NCBI GenBank assembly: GCA_001695595.3
Contig: MBPM02000058.1
Location: forward strand, 310,001 to 374,000
Source: Plasmopara viticola
Lineage: Eukaryota > Oomycota > Peronosporomycetes > Peronosporales > Peronosporaceae
DNA: 64,000 nucleotides
Direction: 5' to 3'
Under the pieces are notes generated by a model. It saw only the letters and a program-made list of their open reading frames with translations, had not been told where the DNA came from and made no database searches. Below are positions 11,310 to 24,390 of the stretch, in pieces. Numbering within the stretch: position 1 is the first letter of the stretch; each line of letters opens with the position of its first letter. Made by a program: the position numbers and the translations under genes.

Positions 11310-12239
11310 TGATCTAGACCTGAATGTATGTGACGAGACGCGTCTTTAAGTGAACGGGCTATAGTCACAAGATTTACACAGCTATTGTAAAACATGCCGA
11401 GGTAAGCATGTTCTAATTCCAAGAATCGTCCATTAGTGATGGCGAGTGGCGTAAATATTCTTCTGCCTTTGTTGTAAGCCTTTTCGGTGTGCTCGCTTTT
11501 GTCGCGACAGATAGCAAGACCCAAAAGCAATTGCGCAGAAAACTCTTACCTCACGGCTTATTTGGTCAGCCCTACGTGGCTTTAGTTGCGGCTCGATTGC
11601 GCTCGTCCATTTCTAGAATGATAGGAAAACCTCGTGCTCAAAACTCAAGCTATCCATCGAATGTCCGGAATTGGGAGATAATAATGGAGTTTACACGGCG
11701 AATATTATACCGAGGTAATCATTTTGGAGAATACAAGTGTCAATACTTAGTTCACATTCTGCAAAGTCACGCGCTCAGTGTGCATATGAGAACTCTTTCA
11801 AGTTTGCGGGAAACATTAGCTGGCTATTGCACTTATGTAACACAGCCGCGTAGGAAGCTGATTAAGGTCGGTGGTCGGATGAGGCGGAGGCGCGAGCGAG
11901 GCGAAGGCGAAGGCGTAGAAGAGAAGTGGTGTTTGATGCTTAAAGCAGTTTGAGAAGTGATATTTAGTGAAGAGCTCGAGCTCTTACGACTTTTTTTTGC
12001 TACAGCCTAACTGGTGGCTCTAACCTAAAAGCTATCATTCTTTCTTATTACGTGTGCAGACGTAAAGAGCCATAACAAAGCGTATAGTCGCTTTTTAAAG
12101 CGCTGAGACGCTGTACAACCATACATACGTCCGTTGTATGGGAATACGAAAGACTCATGAGCCTACAAACCCGTTTATTAATACCACTGAGCTTCTAACA
12201 AAACGTAACAAGGAGCTCGACAACTGCGAATAGACTTGA
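11310..12239. other. Non-coding, with gypsy LTR-like segment
   Basis: No convincing gene. A 154-codon frame at 11489-11953 has no ATG start and is low-complexity Arg/Glu at its end. Bases about 11900-12050 resemble 62230-62370 in the same orientation (GAGCTCGA, a T-run, TGCTACAGC-TAAC, AAAGCTATCATT), so they are probably a piece of a gypsy LTR. Confidence 0.45.
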
Positions 12240-12799
12240 AGTTATCAACGGTGAAGCAGCTGATGCTTGTACAACTTATCCAAAAGAAATTGTGGATCGA
12301 AAGGCCTCAGGCGCCAGAAATTTAGTGCACGAAATCAGTGAAAATCCAAAGCGCCGTTTTTGGCAAACTCAAGAGCTATTTTCGAAAGGTTTATTAGACC
12401 ACTATATCCATTTATTTGGAAAGCGTAGACTGTAATACTCACTTTATTCAGATTTGTTTATATTCTTGTGGACTTAATCATTTTGATGGATTGTACAAAG
12501 AGCGCTGAGAAGTCCAGCAAACATGGCCCAACGAAGAGGCTGCACGGCTGAGAGTCCATTTCCAAATCCAAGACCTCCTAAACGGAGCCGAATAAGTGGT
12601 CCTGGTAATAACGGGCCTTTACGGCGAATGTCGGGCTCAACATCACGAGTGCCGACTCCGTAAGATGCGGCAAGCTGCAATGGCCAAGTGAACTCAACCG
12701 CTCAGGCTAATGCAGCTCCCTCTGCAGCGACAAGACAAGACACACTGTCTATGCAGCAACTACAATTTATCTCACTCAGCAGCAACAGCAATATCAAGC

Positions 12800-13780
12800 C
12801 CAGGTGCATGCTCAAATGCAAGCCCAGATACAACAAGCTAATGAGCGCTTCGAGTTTCTCGTTGTAACAAGAGGCGCGCAGAAGAAATGCGTTCTTCCTG
12901 TTTATGAAGAGACGTTTGGCGAAGATATTGAATTATGGATCTTTCCAACAGACCAGTACTACACCAACAAGGGCACCACTTGATGACAACAGAGTCGTCA
13001 GGCTTATTTCAAGTAACTCAGGCAACTCCGAATTAAATTGGTATCGTGCCTTTATCGCCAACTACGATCTAATGAACATGCACAAGACATGGGCACTGTT
13101 TAAAACTCGATTGCGCACACGCTTTATGCTTTGGTATTTCGAGTATGATCTTCGAGAGCGGAAGTTTCATTTGAAACAAAGTATCCATGAATACGTCTCT
13201 AAAATCAAGGACTTGATGTCCCAAACTAAATTGGAAATCAGTGATTTGGAGACGCACTTCATTTTCCGGAATAGATAAAGGAAAGAGACTGCAAAAAAAA
13301 TCAAAGAAAAAAGCCCGGGTACTCTCCAGGAGGCCAATGAAGCTGCCTACAATTTCAAATTTGCCCATTACTCGGGCAGGCCGAATCATCTATCGATCAA
13401 GTCGTTCAAAACGGTGCCTACAGAATCAGGCTATCGTGCAAACGAGTTACGACCTCAGAAACAAAAGTATTTTGAAAATAAAACGGGAAGAACGATAACT
13501 GAACCAAATCGACGACATTTAACAATTGTGGCGTTGACATATCGTCGCAATGTACCGCTCTATAACTTAAGGAAGCGAAACGTTATATTAGAGGAGCACT
13601 ACATGCTATCTACAAAGCTGAAGCTCAAGCTTCTACAGACGTTGGCCAAGAGAGATCCGCCACCGCCTTGGATGCAGTCTTAAAGGTCTATCCGAAGACT
13701 TGGTGAAGCGACTTGAGCTCGATGTAACCGAAGGTGAGATGATGCAAGTCAACCTTGATTACGACCAGGTGGTTCACCGC
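12800..13780 (+). pseudogene. Gypsy gag remnant
   Basis: Fragments in different frames read as a capsid-type retroelement gag: a Gln-rich start near 12800, a Trp-Tyr-rich core at 12904-13278 and a Lys/Arg-rich part to about 13780. At least three frame changes are needed, so the gene is dead. Confidence 0.6.
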
Positions 13781-14499
13781 CCCCGACGAACAAAGAAAAT
13801 GAACTTGCAGATACCTTGTTTTATTATTATATCAAGTCATGCCCGTTCCTGAAAATTAGGATGCTATCATTGGCCTGATGTGGCTTCGTGAGCAAAATCA
13901 AAACATCAACTGGACTATAGGGAACATGTCTGTTCGCATCAACACGAAGCACCACTCAGCAATTCGACTTCAACCGCATAATCAACGTCCGTCCGGATGG
14001 CCAGTTGGACAACGCATGGCCCGAATGAATTAGAGCCGCGAGATTTTTGATTACCATCGGCAACAAGGCCAATTTGGCCGTCAAGGAATGACACAGCTAA
14101 TTTTTTCTCTTTAATTTAAAAAATGTTGCGTCACGTCGAAGACGTTGAAGTTGTCTTTGTTGTCAATCATTATGATTCTGGAAAGCCTGAGCGCTTCAAA
14201 AATCAAGGATAAGAATCGCTTAAGGATACTACGGCGTATGAACCGCTAAGCAAGTATGCGAACACGGTATTTCGCACGAAGCTTTTGAGCGAGACACCTC
14301 CAGTACAAAAAGAAATTGTGCTTGAAGTTTCGCTTTAGCTTAATACCAAACCCGATATTCGTCAAACAATGGCGCCATGGTCCTGAACAGTGCAGGACGA
14401 TCCAAGAATGGACCAAAGCGATGAAACAAGCAGGCCTTATTCGATCAAATAATCTGCTTTCTTGGCGCAAACGTTTTGTGTCAAGAAGCCTGTAGGTTA

Positions 14500-15700
14500 G
14501 CAAATTGTGCACGATTACCGTTAACTAAATCTAGCGACCATCTTGCCGGCGATATCAATGCCGCGTAAGGTTGAAACCTTTGAAGCCATGTCCGACAGTC
14601 ATTAATCTTCGTGCATCGACCTACTCTGGAGACACTACCTGGTTAAATTGCGTGAACCATATATCCCATTCAGCGAATTTTAACCCCCAGATAGTCTATT
14701 TGAATATCTAGTCACTCTCATAGGACTGAGCAGAAGCTCGGGTACGCTGAACCGGCTCATGCAGAAAATCTCTCGAGATCTAAGCGATGTGATGAGAATC
14801 TACTTTGACGACATCTACGTATTCACACAAAGTGAAGATGTTAGACATACTTAAACACTGTGAAGAACAGCAACTTTACATGAAGTTGTCAACGTGCCAG
14901 TTCTGCGTGAATGTGCTCCCATGCCTAGGAGACTATATCGGGTAAAAAGGCGTTCGAAATGATCCCGATAAGAATAAGATATCGCAGAATGGCCTGTGCC
15001 CATGACAAAGAAAATGGAATGCTTTTTAGGCACTACAGTCTATGTCTCAAAGTTTTGCAAGGACTTTGCGCAATTGGCAAGACTATTTCACGAAAGTATG
15101 TCCTCGATAAGTCATTGATCTTTTGGACGATCAGCTGCGCTGCCTCGCCAAACTTAAGCGTCGCTTGACGCTTCAACCGATTGTAAATTATTGGAACATC
15201 TCGAAACCATTTGGTATACGAATAGACGCCACAATTTCTGCGATCGGGGGAGTCTTGTATCGGAGAGGAGAGTATGCGCATCCAATTGCTGTTACTGATT
15301 GGAAGATGAATCTAGCCGAGTTAAAGTACCCTATTCGTGAGCAAGGGCTACTTGCAATTATGCATGCGCTAAAAGTATGGCGTGTGTCTTCTACTTCGAC
15401 CATTTACGGTCGAAATGGATCGCAAAAGTATTGAAATGATCCTGACGCAGAAGACTACAAATCGCAGAGTAGCTCGATGGCTTAATGAACTTGCAGAATT
15501 CCAGCCCTTGTTCAAGTCAATTACCGGTGAAACAAACACCGTGGCTGATGCACTGTCACGCAATCTAAAATTCGAGAGAAAAGCTGCCCAAGTTAGCTTG
15601 CAAGAGCTTTTGGATGCAGCCAAAAACCGCGAGATCGTGGCGACAGCCAGGACGAACAAGATCACAGCTGCTCAATCTGCAAAGACAATGTATGTGTGAT
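14500..15700 (+). pseudogene. Gypsy RT-RNase H remnant
   Basis: The YFDDI catalytic motif of RT is visible near 14804-14818. A hinge with the conserved Lys-Gly-Val segment follows near 14940, then RNase H with an Asp-Ala motif near 15225 and a Leu-Ala-Ile-Met-His-Ala-Leu helix near 15350. Stops and indels occur throughout. It matches the minus-strand copy near 62780-63300 closely enough to belong to the same family. Confidence 0.8.
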
Positions 15701-16500
15701 ACAGAGACCTACAGGATATAATCAAGATGCTGAAAAAGGGAGGTGATGTGCCAAAGTACTCATTACAATATTGTATTTTATATCTCCAAATTGGTTAAGA
15801 TGAGACGCCACGACTGTGTATCAGATGACGAGGATCTGAAAAATTGCGTCATCTGTGAGCACTATGACTCTCTATCGGCAGACCACCCAGGATTTTACAA
15901 GACGTATGTCAAAAGTACTACTGGCCAAAAATGACGAAGTACGTCCAACGCTATATCAACGCATGCGAAATATGTCAGCACAACAAGGCTAGGCAGACTA
16001 AACCGCCGAATTACTCCAGTCCTCGGATTTGCACGAGGCAGATGAGTGGCATTTTAATGGACTGCATCGTGTCTATGCCGGAAACCAAAAGTGGTTTCAA
16101 TGCCGTCATGGTGATTGTTGATTGCTACGAAGACAACAGACGATACTGCAGGAATTGCAAAGGTCTTCATGCAGAAATATATGAAGGACTATGGCATACC
16201 AAAAACCATTGTGTCCGACCGAGACAACAAATTCACAATCAAATAATGGCAAGCAATCGTGTTTGCTGTGGATACGCAATACAATTTGGTTTTGGCTTTT
16301 AGGCCGCAAACAGAATGACAAGCGGAAAGAACTAACGTATTCATTAAAATAATTCCAGAGGTACCGTTAATCCAGCACAGAGTGATTGAAATGACTGTTT
16401 GCATTGGCTAAGATAGCCAACAATCGACGCGTACACTCTACAATCGGAATGTCAACGTTCGAAGCGGATCTAGGATTTGTCCATTCTATGCCGAGTGATG
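15700..16500 (+). pseudogene. Gypsy integrase remnant
   Basis: The zinc-binding HHCC region ends with CEICQHNKARQTKPP near 15966-16010. The first core Asp lies near 16060 (MDCIVSMPETKSG segment) and the second in a VSDRD motif near 16215. The catalytic Glu region is not readable. Frames change several times. Confidence 0.8.
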
Positions 16501-16559
16501 TGGCATCAGATCCAAAATTTCATAAGTTAGCATCCTAGATTTCTTTTAGCCAATAAAGT

Positions 16560-17090
16560 CTCTTAGTTCCCAATGATTATGGAGTATCTGGAACGGTCTT
16601 CTGGTCGGAAATTGTACAAACACCTAAATCTATGGATAGTACTAATGCATATGTATTTTAAGACTAATTCAATTTTTTTGCGTATTGTATTGTATTGTAT
16701 TACGTTATCGCGTTGCCAAGTTATGCACGTGCTAGGCTCTATGGCTAGTCCACGGCATAGAGTGGTGTCCGCATACGTCGAGTCTCGTTCGGCGGGCAGT
16801 GCAGCCAGCACCGAGGCCGTGAGGGTCTTCCATTATTTTGCGTAGTTCTGACTTGGTAAGAGCCCAGGTGGCGCCCTGGTGCTGGAGACCGTCGCGTCGA
16901 GGGTGAGACTCGTTAGAGACCTGCAGATGCCCGAGAGCACCTGCCCGAAGCGCGCGAGCATTTAGCCCCCGCGCTTGGCGTGAAAGCCATTAATCCGGTG
17001 ACGACAGGTACGTCACATGAATAATTTATTTTTTTTTGCGTGAAAGCCATTACCGGCAAAACTGCCGGTGACGACAGTTACCTCACATAA
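16560..17090. repeat. Gypsy LTR-like DNA and direct repeat
   Basis: Bases 16560-16650 and 17040-17088 match 62385-62550 in the same order, so this is an LTR fragment of the minus-strand gypsy family with extra DNA inside. A short TATTG microsatellite lies at 16681-16702. A GCGTGAAAGCCATTA...CCGGTGACGACAG segment is repeated at about 16978-17023 and 17038-17088. Confidence 0.5.
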
Positions 17091-17099
17091 CCTCCCTTC

Positions 17100-17785
17100 A
17101 AGAAGATGCCTACATCAAAAGATAAGACTCTTTTTTTTAGATTCCCAGTAGTGGCCGATGAGTCCGAAAATCTGCATTACATTCTCCACAAGATTCCAAG
17201 GGGTTTCCTACTTTAATTTCACCAAGCCAGCAAACTTTATACTGTAAGTTTCCCGTTTCCCGTTTACTTACGACGTCCAATTGCGACTTTAAAAATATGT
17301 CCTTCGGAGTTATCGACCAACATGACCTTCTTCATGTTTTGTCGACGGTTGGGGTCCTCGCGATACGGCTTAAACAGTGAACTTTTATACTTTGGGTGCA
17401 GCTTGATCACTTCGATAGTCTTAACTCATAGGAATCGTGTGAGACTTCCTTCACGATCGGAAATGCGCCAATATATTGTGGTGCGAGTTTCTTAGACAGA
17501 GTTAAACCCTTGTGACGGACATCCAAATTCTTGCCATCCAAAAACACCATATCGCCAACTTGGAAGTCTTAGACAAGTCTATTCTTGTCATAAAAGTACT
17601 TCATGCGCACTTGTGCTTCGCTAATCCGTCCTTTACCACCTTGAGAAACATTTTTTGACGTAGTAGAAGATCTTACGCTGCTTTTCGGGAATTCTGGGTT
17701 ATATCGTGTAGCTTATCCTGGTACTTCCATTCTTCTTTGTGCCCAATATTAAAGCACAACATCCAGCCGCCGATCACGTCGTTTG
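17100..17785 (-). pseudogene. Gypsy integrase C-terminus/chromodomain remnant
   Basis: Read on the minus strand, about 17650-17400 gives an integrase tail with YDKNR, VGDMVFLDGKNL and KKLAPQYIGAFPIVKEV. Then follow a KLHPKYKSSLFKPYR-type segment (about 17400-17340) and a chromodomain-like stretch (about 17220-17130). Stops interrupt all parts. It is the 3' end of a second gypsy copy on the opposite strand. Confidence 0.8.
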
Positions 17786-17787
17786 GC

Positions 17788-19527
17788 ATAATCAGAAGTA
17801 TACTACCGGCAATCCATGTAAACGAAAGCTTTGCAAACATTGTTAGCCTACCAGAATTTTAACTTGCCTCTTTTCTTTCGCATCCTGTCGCTCTCATGTG
17901 ATCGTTACCCATCCTGATTGGCAAATCAATCAAGTAAATGCGGTTTCTGCAGCTCAAGCACGACCAGGAGCCCACTATTCTTTTTGCGCTGCAAGAGGTG
18001 GAGCATGCGTCGTTCATGCGGTGTCGTACTCATTTAAGCTTCATTCCTGGCCACTAGTCACCGTATCGTGGATGCGTCTTCGAAGCAAACTCCAAGAGAA
18101 AATTGTGGCAGCAGGATAAAGAATGGCTTTGCCCATTGTTATCAATGGGTAAAGTTAGCCAATAACGGAAGTTGAGTCTTTACTCTTTAAAGCGCGAATA
18201 AACGTTCTGAAAGTGAGAATATCCAAAAAAAATGATGCTATACCATAGACAAAAGCACCATGACTTTTTTTTGTGGGCGTGCGTTCTCATGAAGAATTAG
18301 TGCAAATCAGAGATGTCTTCGACGGTCAAATTTAAACCAGTTTTAGTTGCAATTCTCGTGGATAATAATGTCGGTTTTTTATTTTAAAATCAAATTCTTC
18401 TAACAAACGCCTACCATGCACATTCTTGATACTATCGGTCGTTGCTAACGAAATTACAGCACGCATTCAACAATTTATCGCTAGCGCTTGTTCAAGTAGT
18501 GCTTATGGTGATGATATAGCGTCCATAGGTCCAGGAACACATAAAGCCCGTCCAATGTGTCGAGTCAAAGAAGTGAGACTTTGATAATAATTTACCAAAG
18601 CTCGAGCAATAACTCGGTCAAGATTGCTTTATATGGTCAAAAGGCCGTTTTGCAGTGAAGTCGACGCTTCTCCTTGTGTATGTAAAAGGTGTGTGTTTAT
18701 ATATTTGGCAAGACTAGTGGCCCTTTGATCGCACTTTACCATACTTTAAGAGTAAATTTGACCGAGCCATTGCTCGAGCTACGGTAAAATGCTATTGGAG
18801 TCTGCTCGATACACAAGACGGACTTCATGAGCGCCTATACCTCTGGATACTCATTTGTTAATGAGCTTCACTCGAACAAGCGCTAGCGGAAAGCTCAATA
18901 GCACGTGGCATACTTTCGTTAGCAGCGATCGATGACATCAAAAATCGTGCTCGGCAGCTATAACAAGGCGAAATTGAATCTCAGACCGCACTATTTCTTC
19001 CATCAAAAGACAAAGCAACTGGTTTTGATGAATAAACCAACTTAGAAAAACAATAAATTTTCTTGTTATTAAAGCAGTACGACATTCCGAGTTTGGTTTC
19101 TCTTTAGCTTTGGCTTTCAACGAGTCAACTTGTCTTGCTTGTATGGTTTTATGAATGGATTCCACGACGCTTAATCCCCGACTTGTTAGGTATGATAGCG
19201 TTGATCACCTACGGGGAGGGGGAGGGCGAGTGCGACGAGGGGTGAAATCAGGAATCTCGCTACCGTGACCAGTGGCCAGGAACGTAGCCAAAATGAGCAC
19301 GAAACCGCACGATCGACGCATGCTTCACCACTTGCAGCGCAAAAAGAATAGTGGACTCGTGGTCGTGCTTGTGCTGCAGAAATCGCATTTACTTGCCAAC
19401 TAGGATGGGTATCGATCACATGAGAGCGACAAGATGCGAAAGAAAAGAGGCAAATTAAAATTCTGGTAGGCTGTCCATGTTTGCAAAGCTTTCGTTTACA
19501 TGAAATGCCGGTAGTATACTCCTGATT
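17788..19527. mobile_element. Putative TIR element with ~300-bp inverted ends
   Basis: The left 17788-18110 and right 19230-19527 segments are inverted copies. They share AGTATACTACCGGCA at the tips, AAACGAAAGCTTTGCAAAC, a CCTCTTTTCTTTCGCATC segment, and GGTTTCTGCAGC/CAAGCACGACC with TGGCCACTAGTCAC at the inner side. The middle has no coding frame. This looks like a non-autonomous DNA transposon. No clear target duplication is visible. The inner parts recur in every 3.4-kb unit downstream. Confidence 0.6.
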
Positions 19528-20214
19528 TCGCAAGATCATTAGATTCTATGCGTCCAAAGGTACCTGTCGCAAGGTCCAATGCCGTCTTAAAATATCTAGC
19601 AATGCTATTTGTAGCGACATTACCTTTTGCACTTCATTGTCCTACAAAGTACGCTTATCTTCACATCACCATTGGTCGCATACACCATCTACATATGGTC
19701 CACACGACAAGACGTCCATGCGACAAATGTTAGCAGCCGCTCACAATATGGGGAGTAATTGTTGTCATTTCTTCCTGATAGCAAACACATCATCTCAATT
19801 CTATCCGCTATACGGCAATCCAAGTAAATACCAGAGAGCAGTCGTTGTGTATGCAATGGAACGATCAGCAGCCGCACGATAAAAAAAATGCAGAATCGGT
19901 GCGACGCAAGTAAATGGTAACGCTAAGACTGAACGAGCTTCCGCCTTTAACATTAACAAACATCCGTCTCGTCGACCTCAGTGTACATGTTTTATAGGTA
20001 CAAGCAAAAACAGATTTCGTGTCGTCAACGTTTAGCAGCATTGTCTCATTTGATGCAGAAGCCTTTTTCGTGTCTAGCACACCACCGAATACGACCACTG
20101 GGTGAGTGCGAAAATATAATACTCGGAAGCACATTGTTCACGGAACAAAGACCGCAGCTTCTCCTTTTTACATGCAACTCGTCGGCTGCATACTGCCCTT
20201 GTCATCTTTCTAGC

Positions 20215-21005
20215 CTGAATCAGCGGCGCTAAATAGAAGCAGAGGAAATCGTAATTGTGTAAACCCTAGCGAGCTAAATAGGGCAGCAGAAGGCGAGGTA
20301 GTACTGATTCCACCGCCTGACAATCTCTGCAGTAAATAGACCCAGGTGCTCTCATCGTCATCGCTCGATCCAGACCAGACAAACAGAAATTCTCCACCAG
20401 CTGCCTCAAAACAGAGCGTTCGCTTGGTTTCGTCTTTGTAAAGCGTATGGACAGCATGCCATCCTGCAACTGCATCTCTCCACGTGGCTTGTCAAAATGC
20501 TACTGCAGCGATGCCCACTACTCTCCTGTTGCTACGTTCGTTCTCAAAACCAGTACAAAATACCGCCGTTTTCACCTTTTCCTAAATTCTCAAGTTGGTG
20601 AACACTTGTGCAATTAAGACTCTTCTTCATATACGTACATGACATTCGCCTGCTTGTAAAGCCAGCCAATGCGTATCAACTCTCGGTCAGTACGTATCGA
20701 CGACGAGCTTCCCGTTGATCTTTGCGAGTTGTAGTTCAAATGTCTCAAGATTTACTCTGTATCTCGTGCAAACATACTTCATAAAGTCTCCTGAACTGGT
20801 ACGCAATCTGGCTTGTGAACAGAAACTTCTCGCCTAGCCAAAGCTCTCCACGAAAAGTTCTTACTGCCCACTGTCGGTAGGTTCGTTGTGCGTCCTCTGC
20901 GGTCTGCACCACCACCTCACATTCGTAATCCTCTACGTCGTACTTGCCGACCACAAAATTGGCTTCAGCTCCTCCTTCGTCTTGAGTTTTTACTCCGACT
21001 TTCAC
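20215..21005 (-). pseudogene. Decayed PH-like gene fragment, unit 1
   Basis: On the minus strand an open stretch at 21005-20745 begins without an ATG and contains VGKYDV and WAVRTFRGELWLG. It then continues in other frames with LQLAKINGKLVVD, GWLYKQANVMYVYEEES and finally TLYKDETKRTLCFEAAGG and STWVYLLQRLS. The last part is reminiscent of the end of a pleckstrin-homology domain, but I cannot confirm it. Stops and frame changes between the parts show a pseudogene. Confidence 0.5.
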
Positions 21006-21303
21006 CCGACCCGTGCTGCTTTTCTACATTTCGACTTTTTGTGTGTATCAACAGTCAATCGAATTTCGAGAAGATGGTGTAGGGGTGCTATCAAAAGTGG
21101 GGTGTTGGGTGGTTAACGAAAACTGTGAGGTGGTAAGCAACACCCGAATTTTAAGGTAAGGTAATCTTAACTTTCTGGTAGGCTATCCTGACTTTCGCTT
21201 CTTTTGTCAAAGTGACTCTGTAGTAAACATTGAATTATAAAAATTGTCTCCCTCATGCACGCGCTACTCCTTCTACTAATTTAGTGAATACGATTCTATA
21301 GGC

Positions 21304-22747
21304 CCAGCACGACCATGAGCTCACTGTTTTTTTGCACTGCAAGTGGTAAAGCATGCGTAGATCACGCGGTGTCGTGCTCAATCTAGCTCCATTCCTGGTC
21401 ACTAGTCACGGTATCGTTGACGCCAGTCAAGGCTCTCAGCGTCTTCGAAGTAAACTCCAAGAGGAAATCGTCGCAGTAGAAGAAAGAATGGCTTAGCCCA
21501 TTGTTATCAATAGGTTCAACAGTAAGCCAAATACGAAAATGGAGTCTTTGCCCCTTAAAGCACGAGCAAAAAAAATAACGCTCCGAAAGTGAGAGGATCC
21601 AAGAAAATTGAAGATATACCAAAGACGAGAACACCGTGACTTTTTTCCTTTTGTGGGCGTGCGTCCTCATGAAGAGTTGGAACAAACTTCGACGGTCAAA
21701 TTTAAACCAGTTTTAGTTACTTTCCTCGTGGAGAATGATTCTGTTTTTATAATTTACAAATTAATTCTTCTACAAACAGCTACCATGCACATTCTTGATT
21801 ACACCTACCATGCCCATTTTTGATCCTATCGGTCCCTGCTAACGAAAGTATAGCATGTATACATCGATATCTCGCTAGCGCTTGTTCAGGTAGTGCTTAT
21901 GGTGACATTAGCGTCCATAGGTCCAGGCACACATAAAGCCCGTCCAATATGTCAAGTCAATAATGTGAGACTTTAATAACAATCTATTCCAGCTCGAGCA
22001 ATAATTCAGTCAAGTTTGCTTAGTATGGTCAATAGGCTTTTTTGCAGTGAAGTCGACGCTTTTGTATCTTAAGAGAGTGAGTTCGAATTTTTGGCAAGCT
22101 TTGATCGCCCTTTACCATACTTTAAGAGTAAACTTTACCGAGTCACTGCTCGATCTACGGTAAGTGCTATTGGAGTCTGCTTGGTACACTAGACGGACTC
22201 CGTGTGCGCCTGAACCTCTGGATAATCATAAGCTTTACTCAAACAAGCGCTAGCAGAAAGTTCAATAGCACGTGGCAATCTTTCGTTAGTAGCGATCGAT
22301 AACATCAAAAATGTACTTTGTAGCTATAACAAGACGAAATTGATTCTCAGACCGCAGTATTTTTTCCATTCAAAAAAAGAATGAAACTGATTTGAATAAG
22401 TAAACAACTTAGAGAACAATGTATTTTCTTGTTACTAAAGCAGTACGATATTCCGGCTTTGGTTTCTCTTTAGCTTGGGTTCCAACGAGTCAACTTGTCT
22501 TGCTTGCATGGTTTAACGGGAGTTTCCACGACGCTTAATCCCCAACTTGTTAGTGAGGATCGCGTGGATTATGGTGAGGGGAAGGGCCACTAACACGGGG
22601 CGGAGGGGAAGGCCCATTGTTACCACGTATTTTAAGTTCACCGTGACTAGTGGCCAGGAATGTAGCCAAAACGAGCACGAAACCGCACGATCGACGCATG
22701 CTTCACCACTTGCAGCGCAAAAAGAATAGTGGGCTCCTGGTCGTGCT
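21304..22747. mobile_element. TIR-bounded 1.4-kb element, unit 2
   Basis: About 115-bp inverted ends (21304-21418 and 22633-22747) share AGCACGACCA, a TTTTTGC-CTGCAAGTGGT-AAGCATGCGT block and CACTAGTCACGGT. The interior is AT-rich without a coding frame. It looks like a MITE-type element amplified as part of the tandem unit. Confidence 0.55.
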
Positions 22748-23599
22748 TGAGCTGCAGAAACCGCATTTACTCAGATAACTTGCCAACTAGGATGGGTATC
22801 GATCACATGAGAGCGACAAGATGCGAAAGAAAAGAGGCAATTAAACTTCTGGTAGGCTGTCCATATTTGCAAAGCTTTCGTTTACATGGAATGCCGGTAG
22901 TATACATCTGATTTCGCAAGGTCGTTAGATTCGATGCGTCCAAAGGTACCTGTCGCAAGGTCCAATGCCGTCTTAAAATATCTAGCAATGCTATTTGTAG
23001 CGACATTACCTTTTGCACTTCATTGTCCTACAAAGTACGCTTATCTTCACATCACCATTGGTCGCATACACCATCTACATATGGTCCACACGACAAGACG
23101 TCCATGCGACAAATGTTAGCAGCCGCTCACAATATGGGGAGTAATTGTTGTCATTTCTTCCTGATAGCAAACACATCATCTCAACTCTATCCACTGTACG
23201 GCAATCCAAGTGAGACCAGAGAGCAGTCTTTGTGTATGCAATGGAACGTTCAGCAGCCGCATGATAAAAAAAATGCAGAATCGGTGCGACGCAAGTATAT
23301 GGTAACGCTAAGACTGAACGAGCTACCGCCTTTAATATTAACAAACATCCGTCTCGTCGACCTCAGTGTACATGTTTTATACGTACAAGCAAAAACAGAT
23401 TTCGTGTCGTCAACGTTTAGCAGCATTGTCTCATTTGATGCAGAAGCCTTTTTCGTGTCTAGCACACCACCGAATACGACCACTGGGTGAGTGCGAAAAT
23501 ATAATACTCGGAAGCACATTGTTCACGGAACAAAGACCGCAGCTTCTCCTTTTTACATGCAAATCGTCGGCTGCATATTGCCCTTGTCATCTTTCTAGC

Positions 23600-24390
23600 C
23601 TGAATCAGCGGCGCTAAATAGAAGCAGAGGAAATCGTAATTGTGTAAACCCTAGCGAGCTAAATAGGGCAGCAGAAGGCGAGGTAGTACTGATTCCACCG
23701 CCTGACAATCTCTGCAGTAAATAGACCCAGGTGCTCTCATCGTCATCGCTCGATCCAGACCAGACAAACAGAAATTCTCCACCAGCTGCCTCAAAACAGA
23801 GCGTTCGCTTGGTTTCGTCTTTGTAAAGCGTATGGACAGCATGCCATCCTGCAACTGCATCTCTCCACGTGGCTTGTCAAAATGCTACTGCAGCGATGCC
23901 CACTACTCTCCTGTTGCTACGTTCGTTCTCAAAACCAGTACAAAATACCGCCGTTTTCACCTTTTCCTAAATTCTCAAGTTGGTGAACACTTGTGCAATT
24001 AAGACTCTTCTTCATATACGTACATGACATTCGCCTGCTTGTAAAGCCAGCCAATGCGTATCAACTCTCGGTCAGTGCGTATCGACGACGAGCTTCCCGT
24101 TGATCTTTGCGAGTTGTAGTTCAAATGTCTCAAGATTTACTCTGTATCTCGTGCTAACATACTTCATAAAGTCTCTTAGACTGGTACGCAATCTGGCTTG
24201 TGAACAGAAACTTCTCGCCTAGCCAAAGCTCTCCACGAAAACTTCTTACTGCCCACTGTCGGTGGGTTCGTTGTGCGTCCTCTGCGGTCTGCACCACCAC
24301 CTCACATTCGTAATCCTCTACGTCGTACTTGCCAACCACAAAATTGGCTTCAGCTCCTCCTTCGTCTGGAGTTTTTACTCCGACTTTCAC
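23600..24390 (-). pseudogene. Decayed PH-like gene fragment, unit 2
   Basis: Same fragment as in unit 1, with the same frame breaks. In this unit and unit 4 the segment near 24160 reads in the alternative frame as LRDFMKYV-TRYRVNLETFEL, which shows where the original frame was. No start codon, so a dead copy. Confidence 0.5.

Larger units (their letters stand above)
12240..16560 (+). mobile_element. Degraded Ty3/gypsy retrotransposon, plus strand
   Basis: Reading along the plus strand, gypsy-type parts occur in canonical order with many stops and frameshifts. Gag-like sequence lies at about 12800-13780, RT with a YFDDI motif near 14804-14818, RNase H near 15200-15560 and integrase near 15880-16300. 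Neither LTR is cleanly delimited. The same family occurs on the minus strand at 17.1-17.8 kb and 62.5-64 kb. Confidence 0.85.

Noticed and set aside
11489..11953. 154-codon plus frame
   Set aside because: No ATG at its start, no motif, ends in low-complexity Arg/Glu; probably chance in LTR-like DNA.
19548..19733. 61-65-codon frame repeated in each 3.4-kb unit
   Set aside because: Repeated only because of the tandem array; Cys/His-rich by composition, no domain or start context.
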